Assembly: GCA_031378845.1 (NCBI GenBank)
Contig: JANNES010000006.1
Coordinates: forward strand, 36,958-100,957
From: JAJNPS01 sp031378845
GTDB lineage: Bacteria; Pseudomonadota; Alphaproteobacteria; Rhodobacterales; Rhodobacteraceae
Reading direction: 5' to 3'
Length of the DNA: 64,000 nt
Of the stretch, positions 1-9,107 are shown one piece after another. Under the pieces are notes generated by a model. It saw nothing but the letters and a program-made list of their open reading frames with translations. It searched no databases and had not been told where the DNA came from. Position 1 is the stretch's first letter. Each line of letters opens with the position of its first letter. The translations under genes were made by a program, and so were the position numbers.

Positions 1-96
1 ATCGGTGTCTTTCCGCGCCGCTTGATGGTGCGCGATCAAGATCACTTCATCGCGCGGCAGGTGATGATCGACAATGATATCCCGCTGGGGCAGTAG
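1..96 (+). CDS. DUF2007-type protein, 3' end
   Basis: The first 31 codons read in frame to a TAG at 94-96. The peptide contains GVFPRRLMV, followed by a charged helix-like tail. This matches the C-terminal end of small DUF2007 (putative signal-transducing) proteins, which typically end with a G-(V/I)-(L/F)-P-R-R-(L/V)-(L/M)-V strand. The start lies outside the window. It ends 3 bases before the methyltransferase start, so the two are probably co-transcribed. The family role is unknown. Confidence 0.6.
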   Translation: MGVFPRRLMVRDQDHFIARQVMIDNDIPLGQ

Positions 97-99
97 GCG

Positions 100-858
100 A
101 TGTTTGCCCAAGACGACCTGAGCGATGATGCATTTCTGTGCGGCAAGCTGCGGCTGTGGCAGCCAAAGTCCGGTTATCGCGCGGCGACAGATCCGGTTCT
201 ATTGGCCGCGGCATGCCGAGCGGTGGCAGGCGAAAGTGTCCTTGACCTTGGCTGTGGTGCGGGGGCTGCGTCACTTTGTCTGGGCTGGCGGGTGCCGGGA
301 CTGCGTCTTGCCGGCCTGGAGGTGCAACCAAGCTATGCCGAACTTGCCCGCGTGAATGCCCAGCGCAACGGTATCGACCTGGAGGTTGTCGTCGGCGATC
401 TCGCGGATATGCCCGCAGCACTGCGTCGGCCCTTTGACCACGTCATCGCCAATCCGCCCTATTACCCGCGCGGCGGTAGCGCATCGCCGCAGCCGGGACG
501 CGATACGGCGCTGCGGGCAGAGGTCCCTGTGTCGGCGTGGATCGCCGCTGCCGTGCCCAGATTGCGGCCCGGCGGGTGGCTTACGCTGATCTGCGGCGCG
601 GACAGCTTGCCCGAGGTGCTGTCGGCGCTTGCGCCACGCCTTGGCAGTGCTTCTGTGCTGCCGCTCGCCCCGCGTTCTGGCCGCGCAGCGGGGCGTGTCC
701 TGCTTGTGGCACGCAAGGGTGGGCGGGGCGCGTTTCGCCTTTTGGCGCCCTTTGTCATCCACCGCGGCGATCAGCATGATGGCGACCGTGAAAACTATCT
801 GCCTGCAGCCAATGCGGTATTGCGCGACGGCGCCGACCTCCTTGCGCAGTTCGGATGA
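100..858 (+). CDS. TrmN6-like tRNA1(Val) adenine-N6 methyltransferase
   Basis: A 252-residue Rossmann-fold SAM-dependent methyltransferase. Motif I (DLGCGAG) lies at residues 49-55 and the N6-adenine/amino methyltransferase motif NPPY at 118-121. The N-terminal segment with YRAATDPVLLAAA is typical of the TrmN6/YfiC family, whose E. coli member methylates A37 of tRNA-Val. In Rhodobacterales this family commonly follows a DUF2007 gene, as here (3 bp gap). The exact tRNA target is inferred from family membership; a general N6-methyltransferase role is the alternative. Confidence 0.78.
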   Translation: MFAQDDLSDDAFLCGKLRLWQPKSGYRAATDPVLLAAACRAVAGESVLDLGCGAGAASLCLGWRVPGLRLAGLEVQPSYAELARVNAQRNGIDLEVVVGDLADMPAALRRPFDHVIANPPYYPRGGSASPQPGRDTALRAEVPVSAWIAAAVPRLRPGGWLTLICGADSLPEVLSALAPRLGSASVLPLAPRSGRAAGRVLLVARKGGRGAFRLLAPFVIHRGDQHDGDRENYLPAANAVLRDGADLLAQFG

Positions 859-969
859 TGTTTATGCAATTGCTTTGGATTGGCTGTGAGCGGGTTGTGA
901 AGTTGTCGTGACAAGCCCGGCAGATTGTGGTCCACTTGGGCTTGCGAGAACCATTTGCAGGAGACTTCA

Positions 970-1137
970 ATGACTGTCGCTTCGCATCTTCAGGAACTGC
1001 GCCGTAAACATGAGAATCTGTCTGAAATGGTGGAACAGGCCCAGCGTAGCCCCGCCACAGACGCCCTCAAGATCGCCGAGTTGAAGAAGCAGAAGTTGCG
1101 ATTGAAGGAAGAGATCAGCCGCCTCAGCCGCGGCTGA
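970..1137 (+). CDS. YdcH-family (DUF465) small coiled-coil protein
   Basis: 55 residues, ATG preceded by AGGAG at the proper spacing; the in-frame upstream Met at 925 has no such site. The protein is almost wholly helical, with the short-hairpin pattern of DUF465: an HLQELRRKHENL helix, a turn, then a lysine-rich helix ending in LKEEISRL. These proteins are cytoplasmic and of unknown function. The 3' end overlaps the 3' end of the convergent transporter gene by 14 bp. Confidence 0.85.
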   Translation: MTVASHLQELRRKHENLSEMVEQAQRSPATDALKIAELKKQKLRLKEEISRLSRG

Positions 1138-1996
1138 CAGATCGGGCGCTGGCCCAAGCCGCCAGCGCTGCGCCCAAGGCAATCAGAACCGCCGCGATGA
1201 TGATCGCGAAGGACATCGGCGTTATTCCCGTGGCAACTAGAACCATGGTTGACAGCAGGGGCGCCGCATAAGATGCGACGCCCAACAGCTGAATGTCGCC
1301 TTTCTTCATGCCGATATCCCAGGCAAAGAACGCCAGGCCCACCGGAAACAGCCCCAAGGCGAGCACCGACGCCCAGCCAAGCAGACCAATAGGCCACAGC
1401 GTATCTTCAAGCGCCACATGTGCGACCGCCGACAAGGCGGCCGTGGCAAGGCAGTATACGGTCACGGCCTGGCTGGGGACCGCCCCTAGTCGGCGTGAAA
1501 GCACCGAATAGGCGGCCCAAGTGATCGCACATAGCAAAGCAAGGCCCAGCCCCAGGCTTGACGCTTGCCCCACATCCGGGCGCGCGAACACGATCAAAGC
1601 TGCGCCCGAAAACGCAACAAACGCGCCGGTAATGTGCATTGGGCCAAGCCGCTCACCCGGCAAAAGCCCGGATGCCAGGACAATGAAAAGTGGCCAGAGA
1701 TAGGCGATCAAGCCGGTTTCTGCGGTCGGGGCGAGCCGGAAAGCGGTAAAGTAAAGGAAATGATATCCAAAAAGTCCCAGTGTCCCAAAGGCATAGACCT
1801 TCCAAGATATGGTTTTCAGCACGCCAAGCCCCGGACCACGCAGCGTCCAGACCAGCCCGATCGCCCCGCCAATGCAAAAGCACAAAGCATTCAGCAGGAA
1901 CGGTGGCACCGGGGCCGTGCCAATCGTGAAGAGTGCCAGCAGCGACCACATGAGAACGGCCGAAAATCCGATTGCCGTCGCCTTTGCGCGCGCCAT
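1124..1996 (-). CDS. DMT-superfamily (EamA) exporter
   Basis: 290 residues with about ten hydrophobic helices arranged as two EamA repeats (first ending near FVAFSGAALIVF, second starting near LGLALLCAITWAAYSVLSRR). The family exports amino acids or other small metabolites across the inner membrane; the substrate cannot be told from sequence. The frame is open much further upstream, but the first methionine that gives an N-terminal helix is at 1996 (MARAKAT). The upstream extension would read through the phaB terminator, so it is rejected. Confidence 0.85.
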   Translation of the reverse strand: MARAKATAIGFSAVLMWSLLALFTIGTAPVPPFLLNALCFCIGGAIGLVWTLRGPGLGVLKTISWKVYAFGTLGLFGYHFLYFTAFRLAPTAETGLIAYLWPLFIVLASGLLPGERLGPMHITGAFVAFSGAALIVFARPDVGQASSLGLGLALLCAITWAAYSVLSRRLGAVPSQAVTVYCLATAALSAVAHVALEDTLWPIGLLGWASVLALGLFPVGLAFFAWDIGMKKGDIQLLGVASYAAPLLSTMVLVATGITPMSFAIIIAAVLIALGAALAAWASARSVSRG

Positions 1997-2043
1997 TCTG
2001 CCCCCGTTGATACAACCAGAAAGCCTTAGAGGATCTCGGGACA

Positions 2044-2072
2044 AAGAAAAAGGCACGCCCTTGGGCGCGCCT
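2044..2072 (-). terminator. Rho-independent terminator of phaA-phaB
   Basis: On the + strand AGGCACGCC (2051-2059) and GGCGCGCCT (2064-2072) form a 9-bp stem with one G-U pair and a 4-nt loop. The A-rich stretch at 2044-2050 becomes the U-tract on the minus strand. It sits about 30 bp after the phaB stop. Confidence 0.85.
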
Positions 2073-2100
2073 TGGCTATCTTGTCGAACTGCGGCGGCAG

Positions 2101-2826
2101 TCAGACGACGAACTGACCCCCGTTGGCCGTGATTGTCGATCCGGTGATAAATCCTGCATCGTCTGACGCGAGGAACACCACGATCCGCGCCACCTCTTCT
2201 GGTTCGCCCAGACGGCCCACGGGAATCTGCGGCAGGATGCGCTCGTTCAGTACTTTCTCGTCGATGGCGCGCACCATTTCGGTGCCAATATAGCCTGGGC
2301 AGATCGCGTTCACGGTGATGCCAGCCCGCGCACCTTCCTGCGCCAGCGCCTTGGTAAAGCCTAGGTCGCCTGCTTTGGAGGCCGAATAATTCACCTGTCC
2401 TGCCTGACCCTTTTGTCCGTTGATCGAACTGATGTTGATCACCCGGCCAAACTTGCGGTCCCGCATGCTCGACCACAAGGGATGGGTCATGTTGAACAGG
2501 CCACTGAGATTGGTATCGAGGACCTCTTTCCACATCTGCGGTGTCATCTTGTGAAACATCGCATCGCGCGTGATCCCGGCATTGTTGACCAGCACGGCAA
2601 CCGGCCCCAGATCTGCCTCGACCGTTTTGATGCCTGCGGCGCAGGCGTCATAGTCGGCGACCGACCATTTGTAGGTCTTGATCCCGGTTTCAGCACTGAA
2701 CTTCGCAGCTGCCTCGTCGTTGCCCGCAAAGTTTGCAGCCACGGTATAGCCGGCAGCCTTGAGTGCCACTGAAATCGCGGCGCCTATGCCTCGCGACCCG
2801 CCGGTGACCAGAGCGACTTTCGACAT
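2101..2826 (-). CDS. phaB: Acetoacetyl-CoA reductase
   Basis: 241-residue short-chain dehydrogenase. The nucleotide motif TGGSRGIG is at 8-15, NNAG at 81-84, and the catalytic Tyr147 and Lys151 are in YSASK. The segment GRVINISSINGQKGQ and the C-terminal TITANGGQ are characteristic of PhaB, which reduces acetoacetyl-CoA to (R)-3-hydroxybutyryl-CoA with NADPH in PHB synthesis. The start is supported by GGAGGAGG just upstream. It lies 96 bp downstream of phaA in the same direction, so the two form an operon; phaC is not in the window. Confidence 0.95.
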   Translation of the reverse strand: MSKVALVTGGSRGIGAAISVALKAAGYTVAANFAGNDEAAAKFSAETGIKTYKWSVADYDACAAGIKTVEADLGPVAVLVNNAGITRDAMFHKMTPQMWKEVLDTNLSGLFNMTHPLWSSMRDRKFGRVINISSINGQKGQAGQVNYSASKAGDLGFTKALAQEGARAGITVNAICPGYIGTEMVRAIDEKVLNERILPQIPVGRLGEPEEVARIVVFLASDDAGFITGSTITANGGQFVV

Positions 2827-2873
2827 GATTCCTCCTCCCAGAGACGTTCTTGTAATGTTGTGACATGGCAAAA

Positions 2874-2904
2874 GGCCGACACGCAATATTATTGCGCATC
2901 GGCC
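2874..2904 (-). other. Intercistronic hairpin between phaA and phaB
   Basis: GGCCGA at 2874-2879 and TCGGCC at 2899-2904 enclose the inner inverted repeat GCAATA/TTATTGC, giving a long interrupted stem. There is no U-tract on the minus strand, so it is less likely to be a full terminator than an mRNA-processing or stability element that tunes the phaA:phaB ratio. Confidence 0.5.
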
Positions 2905-2922
2905 TGTATGGAATTTGACGTG

Positions 2923-4098
2923 TCAGCCGCGCTCAAGACACATGGCGACGCCCATGCCCCCGCCGATGCACAGGGTCGCAAGGCCTTTTTTCGCCCCGCG
3001 ACGGCCCATCTCAAAGATCAGCGTGTTCAGGATCCGCGCGCCCGATGCCCCGATCGGGTGGCCGATGGCAATCGCGCCGCCGTTAACGTTCACAATCGCC
3101 GGATCCCAGCCCATGTCCTTGTTGACGGCGCAAGCCTGCGCCGCGAAGGCCTCGTTCGCCTCGACCAGATCAAGGTCCGACACCTTCCAGCCTGCCTTGG
3201 TCAGCGCCTTGCGGCTGGCATGAATCGGGCCTGCGCCCATGATGGACGGATCGAGCCCGACGGTCGCATAAGAGGCGATCCGTGCCAGCGGGGTCAGCCC
3301 GCGCAGTGATGCTTCTTCGGCGGTCATCAAGACCATAGCCGCAGCGCCATCGTTCAATCCGCTTGCATTCGCCGCGGTGACCGACCCGTCCTTGACGAAG
3401 GCGGGCTTCAGCTTTTGCATCGCCTCCATCGTCGCGCCGTGACGGATGTATTCGTCCTGATCGACGATGGTGTCGCCTTTGCGGGTCTTGATGGTAAAGG
3501 CGATGATCTCATCGGCGAACTTGCCGGCCTTCTGCGCGGCTTCGGCCTTGTTCTGGCTGGCCAGTGCAAATTCGTCCTGCATATCGCGGCTGATCTGCCA
3601 CTGATTGGCGACGTTCTCGGCCGTCTGACCCATGTGATAGCCGTAAAAGGCGTCCCAGAGACCGTCCTTGATCATGCTGTCGATGAAGTTCAGGTCACCC
3701 ATCTTTTGACCAGCGCGCAGATGCGCAACATGCGGGGCAAGGCTCATGGATTCCTGGCCGCCCGCGACGACGATCCGCGCGTCGCCCAGCTGAACATGCT
3801 GTGCCCCCAAAGCAACTGCTCGAAGACCGGAACCGCAGACCTGGTTCAGCGACCACGCGCTGGACTCCTTGGGCAGTCCGGCCTTGATATGCGCCTGGCG
3901 CGCGGGGTTCTGACCCTGGCCGGCGGTCAGAACCTGCCCGAGGATCGTCTCCTCTACTTCGGACTTGTCGATCCCTGCGCGGGCCACGACGGCCTCGATC
4001 ACTGCGGCACCGAGGTCATGGGCAGGAGTGTTTGCAAAGGCACCGTTAAAGCTGCCGACGGCTGTGCGTCCGGCGGAGACGATCACGACATTGGTCAT
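2923..4098 (-). CDS. phaA: Acetyl-CoA C-acetyltransferase (beta-ketothiolase)
   Basis: 391 residues, the usual thiolase II length. The acyl-accepting Cys88 is in NQVCGSGLRA, the active-site His in GHPIGASG, and the second Cys in the C-terminal CIGGGMG. It condenses two acetyl-CoA to acetoacetyl-CoA, the first PHB step, and is also the entry to the ethylmalonyl-CoA pathway, which mcl1 in this window suggests is present. The start at 4098 has AAGGA upstream. The frame stays open beyond it, but the extension runs into the EAL gene region without a family match. Confidence 0.95.
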   Translation of the reverse strand: MTNVVIVSAGRTAVGSFNGAFANTPAHDLGAAVIEAVVARAGIDKSEVEETILGQVLTAGQGQNPARQAHIKAGLPKESSAWSLNQVCGSGLRAVALGAQHVQLGDARIVVAGGQESMSLAPHVAHLRAGQKMGDLNFIDSMIKDGLWDAFYGYHMGQTAENVANQWQISRDMQDEFALASQNKAEAAQKAGKFADEIIAFTIKTRKGDTIVDQDEYIRHGATMEAMQKLKPAFVKDGSVTAANASGLNDGAAAMVLMTAEEASLRGLTPLARIASYATVGLDPSIMGAGPIHASRKALTKAGWKVSDLDLVEANEAFAAQACAVNKDMGWDPAIVNVNGGAIAIGHPIGASGARILNTLIFEMGRRGAKKGLATLCIGGGMGVAMCLERG

Positions 4099-4279
4099 AG
4101 TCAGGATATCCTTTTTCGAAACCCGGTTTGCGCGCGGAAGGGATCGCCGCTGTGAACGCCCTAACGTCTGTGGCAGTCGGGCGCAAGAATCCTCGGCGTC
4201 AAGCGGTCTCCGCCGGACCAGAGGTAACGATCCGGGCGCGATTCGGAAATGGCGAGTCAGCGGGCATGCGGCAGTGGTT

Positions 4280-5140
4280 CTACGCCTGCTTTGCGGTCGC
4301 CTGCGTGAGGAAATCGGGTTTGACGGTTGGGCTGCCGAACAGGTAACCCTGCAGGCAATCCAGACCTGCGGCACGAAGGTACTCCGCCTCGGCGAAAGTT
4401 TCGACGCCTTCGGCCACGGTAAACATCTCAAATGTCCCGGCCAATGCCACCAGCGCTTCAACCATCACCTGGCTGTCGGGGTTTGCATCGACCCCGTGGA
4501 TAAACTGGCCATCAATCTTGACCATGTCGAACAGGAAGTTCCGAAAATAGCGTGGCGCCATGAAACCTGCGCCAAAATCATCCAGCGCAAAGCTGATGCC
4601 CTCTTTTTGCATATCGTGCATGAAAGCGATAACAATCTCGGGCACCATCATCGCAGAGCTTTCAGAAATCTCCAGGATCAGCCGCTCGCCGATCCTGGGA
4701 CATGCCTTAAGTGTTTGCCGAAGCACGCGCGTCCAGCCCGGATAGCCTATGGATCGCGCGGACATGTTGATCGACAACCGTAACGCGGGCAAACGCGCCA
4801 AGGTGTTCAACCCCATCTGCAAAACCGCGCAATCAATCCTGCGACCGAGTTCCTGGGTTTCGACGACGCCTATGAAATCGCGCGCCGGAATCGTGCGCCC
4901 CGAGGGGTCAAGGACCCGAATGAACCCCTCGTAAAAGCCGATGCGATCGGTATCGAATGTCATGACCACAGGCTGGAACGCCAATCTCAGTCGCCGGGTC
5001 TCAAGTGCCGCGCTGACCATTGAGAGTGTCTGACTGTCCGTCTGCGAGATCGCAAAGCCTAACGGGCTTGCCTCTGCTGCGACATAGTCTGCCTTGAGCT
5101 TGGGCTTGGGCTTGTGTTTTCCCGGCATCTCGAATGACAT
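4280..5140 (-). CDS. EAL-domain cyclic-di-GMP phosphodiesterase-like protein
   Basis: 286 residues; a short polar N-terminus followed by one EAL domain from about residue 48. The signature EAL is EGF here (71-73), so Glu71 is kept but Ala-Leu is not. The other metal and catalytic positions are visible: Asn125 (INMS), Glu157 (EIS), Asp187-Asp188 (DDFG), Lys208 (KID), Glu244 (AEGVET), Gln264 (QGY). Loop 6 reads DDFGAGFMA instead of the usual DDFGTGYSS. There is no GGDEF, PAS or membrane segment. It may be active, weakly active, or a sensor; sequence alone cannot decide. Start chosen at 5140 to avoid overlapping tag. Confidence 0.82.
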   Translation of the reverse strand: MSFEMPGKHKPKPKLKADYVAAEASPLGFAISQTDSQTLSMVSAALETRRLRLAFQPVVMTFDTDRIGFYEGFIRVLDPSGRTIPARDFIGVVETQELGRRIDCAVLQMGLNTLARLPALRLSINMSARSIGYPGWTRVLRQTLKACPRIGERLILEISESSAMMVPEIVIAFMHDMQKEGISFALDDFGAGFMAPRYFRNFLFDMVKIDGQFIHGVDANPDSQVMVEALVALAGTFEMFTVAEGVETFAEAEYLRAAGLDCLQGYLFGSPTVKPDFLTQATAKQA

Positions 5141-5191
5141 TCTGGGCCCACGCTCCTGTTGTGATCCGCTGCTGATCAACCTGCGGTCAAA

Positions 5192-5203
5192 GCGGTTAAC
5201 CGC
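5192..5203. promoter_or_regulatory. Perfect 12-bp palindrome in the EAL/tag divergent promoter
   Basis: GCGGTTAACCGC lies 47 bp upstream of tag and 52 bp upstream of the EAL gene. A perfect dyad in a 109-bp divergent spacer is a candidate operator; no regulator is encoded next to it. Confidence 0.35.
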
Positions 5204-5249
5204 CAGTAAATTGCGGCTTTTGATTTGAATTTTCGCAAGGAGGCCCGCG

Positions 5250-5843
5250 ATGCCGACCGACACCCCCGTACGTTGCCCCTGGTGCGGCAGTGATCCGCTC
5301 TATGTGGCCTACCACGACGATGAGTGGGGGGTCCGCACGCATGACCCGCAGACCTTGTGGGAACTTCTGATCCTCGAGGGATTTCAAAGCGGTCTCAGCT
5401 GGATCACGATTCTGCGCAAACGCGAAAACTTCCGCCGGGCATTTGACGGATTTCGTCCCGAAGCGGTTGCGCATTATGGCCCGAAAGAGGTCGAACGGCT
5501 GTTGGCGGATGCCGGGATCGTGCGGCACAGGGGCAAGATCCAAGGCGCAATCGCGTCGGCCCGCGCATATCTTGCAATCGAGGCCAACGGGGGGTTTTCG
5601 GACTTCGTCTGGCAATTCGTCGATGGCAGGCCGGTGCAAAGCGCGTTGAAGTCCATGACGGATGCGGTTGCCGAGACGTCGACCTCGCGCGCGCTTTCAA
5701 AGGCGTTAAAGGCAAAAGGCTTTGCCTTTTGTGGGCCGACGACGACGTACGCGTTCATGCAAGCAGCCGGTCTGGTCAACGATCATCTGACCAGTTGCCA
5801 CCGGCATGCCGTGCTGTCGGGTGCAGCTACTGGTCAGACATAA
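5250..5843 (+). CDS. tag: DNA-3-methyladenine glycosylase I
   Basis: 197 residues with the Tag layout: N-terminal zinc-binding CPWCG (C9, C12), YHDDEWG (22-28), the helix-hairpin-helix core LLILEGFQSGLSW, and C-terminal NDHLTSCHRH supplying the remaining zinc ligands. It removes 3-methyladenine from alkylated DNA in base-excision repair. An AAGGAGG site precedes the ATG. Its 3' end overlaps the convergent thioredoxin-like gene by 17 bp. Confidence 0.95.
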   Translation: MPTDTPVRCPWCGSDPLYVAYHDDEWGVRTHDPQTLWELLILEGFQSGLSWITILRKRENFRRAFDGFRPEAVAHYGPKEVERLLADAGIVRHRGKIQGAIASARAYLAIEANGGFSDFVWQFVDGRPVQSALKSMTDAVAETSTSRALSKALKAKGFAFCGPTTTYAFMQAAGLVNDHLTSCHRHAVLSGAATGQT

Positions 5844-6384
5844 GGGCGTTCAGGATGGTCTTGGCATGTGCGGAATCCCATTCTGCATCGCCGATCAGGC
5901 GCGCCACTTCCTGCCCTTTGGGGTTGAGGATCACGGTGATCGGCAATCCCAGTACACCCATGTGTCGCGCCAGATCCGACTTGGGATCGCGCAGGATCGG
6001 AAGATGGATCACGCCTGCTTCGGCATAGAACCTTTCGATCCCTTCGACCGCGTTTCGACCCGTTGCGACCGGGACCACCGCAAGCTCCGGCATCGCCGCT
6101 TGCAGCCGATCAAGCGCCGGCATCTCTTGCCGGCATGGCGCGCACCACGTGGCCCAAAAGTTCACGACGACCCAGCGCCCGTGATAGTCGGAAAGTGCCG
6201 CTGGCGCATCGTCGGCGGTTAGCAATCCGATTTCTGGCAGATCCAGCGGTTGCGAATGGATCGCCAGTTTCTTCATGTCACCTTCGCGCAAGGCCGCGAT
6301 ATCAGCAAACGCTGCGGTCGCCCCGAGATTTGCACCAAGCGCCAAGGCCGTGTAGACGACCACCAGTGATTTCCGCAGCATCAT
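5827..6384 (-). CDS. TlpA/ResA-like exported thioredoxin
   Basis: 185 residues. Residues 1-28 form a signal peptide or N-terminal anchor (MMLRKS then a hydrophobic stretch to AFA). The thioredoxin fold carries the redox motif WCAPC at 80-84 and the cis-proline region LGLPITVI. Periplasmic TlpA-type proteins reduce disulfides, commonly for cytochrome c or cytochrome oxidase assembly. It diverges from argH across 20 bp, an arrangement common in Rhodobacterales. The substrate is not known. Confidence 0.88.
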   Translation of the reverse strand: MMLRKSLVVVYTALALGANLGATAAFADIAALREGDMKKLAIHSQPLDLPEIGLLTADDAPAALSDYHGRWVVVNFWATWCAPCRQEMPALDRLQAAMPELAVVPVATGRNAVEGIERFYAEAGVIHLPILRDPKSDLARHMGVLGLPITVILNPKGQEVARLIGDAEWDSAHAKTILNALMSDQ

Positions 6385-6404
6385 CCCTCCAAAAGGCACC
6401 GGCC

Positions 6405-7808
<1,404 letters not shown>

Positions 7809-7860
7809 CGGTGCGACCGCGTGACGCCGTGATCTTTCGATGGATGGAGGGACCAAAGTG

Positions 7861-8013
7861 ATGAAGCCACTTTCGATCGCCGCCCTTTTGCTGCTGACTG
7901 CCTGCACGAACCCCGCTTTGACCGCGAACCTGGCCATCGGGCCCGGTGGCGTTTCGGTCAGACCGGCTTTGTCGGGAAATGTCGGCGGCGCAAACGTAAC
8001 CGTAGCACCCTGA
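7861..8013 (+). CDS. Small lipoprotein downstream of argH
   Basis: 50 codons starting with ATG (a GTG lies directly before it), with GGAGG upstream. The translation begins MKPLSIAALLLLTAC, a type II signal peptide with lipobox LTAC, so the mature protein is about 36 residues. The mature part is rich in Gly, Val, Ala and Asn with little charge. Position between argH and lysA matches the small lipoproteins found there in many alphaproteobacteria. Function not known; it partly resembles the next lipoprotein at its C-terminus. Confidence 0.7.
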   Translation: MKPLSIAALLLLTACTNPALTANLAIGPGGVSVRPALSGNVGGANVTVAP

Positions 8014-8020
8014 GGTTCCC

Positions 8021-8143
8021 ATGACCCGATCCACATTCATGCTGTGCCTGTTTGTGCTCGCCGCATGCGGCGCCGATGGCGAGCCCAAAAAGCCCGGGCT
8101 GGCCGTCAGTGGTGAGGTCGGCGTCGGCGTTGTGCTGAAGTGA
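8021..8143 (+). CDS. LptM-like small lipoprotein
   Basis: 40 codons: MTRSTFMLCLFVLAAC signal with lipobox LAAC, then CGADGEPKKPG and a short hydrophobic beta-like tail. The CG-x-x-G-x-x-x-P pattern after the lipidated cysteine resembles LptM/YifL (LPAM family), a lipoprotein that helps assemble the LPS translocon LptD; in gammaproteobacteria it sits near dapF, here next to lysA. It begins 8 bp after the preceding lipoprotein and overlaps the next gene by 4 bp (GTGA), so it is in the operon. Functional assignment is inference. Confidence 0.65.
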   Translation: MTRSTFMLCLFVLAACGADGEPKKPGLAVSGEVGVGVVLK

Positions 8144-8454
8144 GCCCGATCCGGCTTGCCTATCTGGCGCTTGCGGTCTGGGGGACGATCCACCCGATGT
8201 ATTGGTTTGTGCGCCACATGCGCGAAACCGGCACCGGTCTCTCGGGCCTTATCGATGCATGGTACGTGAATGCCTCCACCACCGGGTTGACCTGGGATCT
8301 GACCATCGCGGCCATTGCGCTGACGGTCTGGGTGCTGGCCGAAACCCTGTCGCGCAAGACTTGGATCAACCTGATCACGATCCCCGCGATCTTTTGCATC
8401 GGAGTCAGTTGTGGCTTGCCGCTTTATCTGTTTTTGCGGTCACGGTCGGTATAG
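8140..8454 (+). CDS. DUF2834-like three-helix membrane protein
   Basis: 104 residues with a GTG start that overlaps the stop of the preceding lipoprotein (GTGA). Three hydrophobic helices are visible (about 5-22, 44-62, 72-95), with the WYVNASTTGLTWDL loop typical of DUF2834 proteins. Function unknown; inner membrane. Confidence 0.7.
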   Translation: MSPIRLAYLALAVWGTIHPMYWFVRHMRETGTGLSGLIDAWYVNASTTGLTWDLTIAAIALTVWVLAETLSRKTWINLITIPAIFCIGVSCGLPLYLFLRSRSV

Positions 8455-8459
8455 CGCAG

Positions 8460-9041
8460 ATGGCGCGCGCGCTTCGCCAGACTGTCTTGGTGGTGGCTGC
8501 CCTCAACCTGGCCTATTTCGGGGTCGAGTTCTTTGCAGCCATCAAGATCGGTTCGGTGTCCCTGTTCGCTGATAGCATTGATTTTCTTGAAGATACTTGC
8601 GTCAACCTCTTGGTCTTCGCGGCGCTGGGCTGGACGGTGGCCCGCCGGGCGCGGGTCGGGATGGTGTTGGCCGCGATGATCGCGATACCGGCATTGGCGT
8701 TCTTGTGGACCTTGGCACAAAAGTTCTTGGCTCCGGTGCCGCCAGATGCCTCCGTGCTGACGCTCATCGGGGCCGGCGCTTTGGCAGTAAATCTCGCGGC
8801 GGCGTTCTTGTTGGCGCGTCATCGCGCAGAACAGGGCAGCCTTACGCGCGCGGCATTCCTGTCTGCGCGAAATGATGCGGTCGCCAACGTTGCGATCATT
8901 GTGGCCGGCCTGATCACCGCGTTGCACCCCTCGATCTGGCCAGATGTGATCGTGGGGCTTGCAATCGCCGCGATGAATCTGGACGCCGCGCGCGAGGTCT
9001 GGGAGGCCGCGCGCAAAGAATCAAAAGAGGCGCAGCCCTGA
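8460..9041 (+). CDS. Cation diffusion facilitator-like transporter
   Basis: 193 residues, about six hydrophobic helices. The second helix region has SLFADSIDFLEDT, the position of the metal-binding D-x-x-x-D of CDF transporters, and the fifth has SARNDAVANVAII, matching the second metal site. It lacks the cytoplasmic C-terminal domain of about 90 residues seen in ZitB/YiiP, so it is a short CDF. Likely substrate is a divalent metal (Zn, Co, Cd or Fe), not resolvable here. It starts 5 bp after the DUF2834 gene. Confidence 0.78.
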   Translation: MARALRQTVLVVAALNLAYFGVEFFAAIKIGSVSLFADSIDFLEDTCVNLLVFAALGWTVARRARVGMVLAAMIAIPALAFLWTLAQKFLAPVPPDASVLTLIGAGALAVNLAAAFLLARHRAEQGSLTRAAFLSARNDAVANVAIIVAGLITALHPSIWPDVIVGLAIAAMNLDAAREVWEAARKESKEAQP

Positions 9042-9107
9042 AGGGTCAATTGCGCGGCGGATTCCATCTGCTATACCCCTGTCTGCGCGCAAGATAGGAC
9101 ATGCTGG

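Noticed and set aside
1997..2533. N-terminal extension of the DMT exporter frame
   Set aside because: The open frame crosses the phaB terminator and the 3' part of phaB antisense; the methionine at 1996 gives a normal family start.
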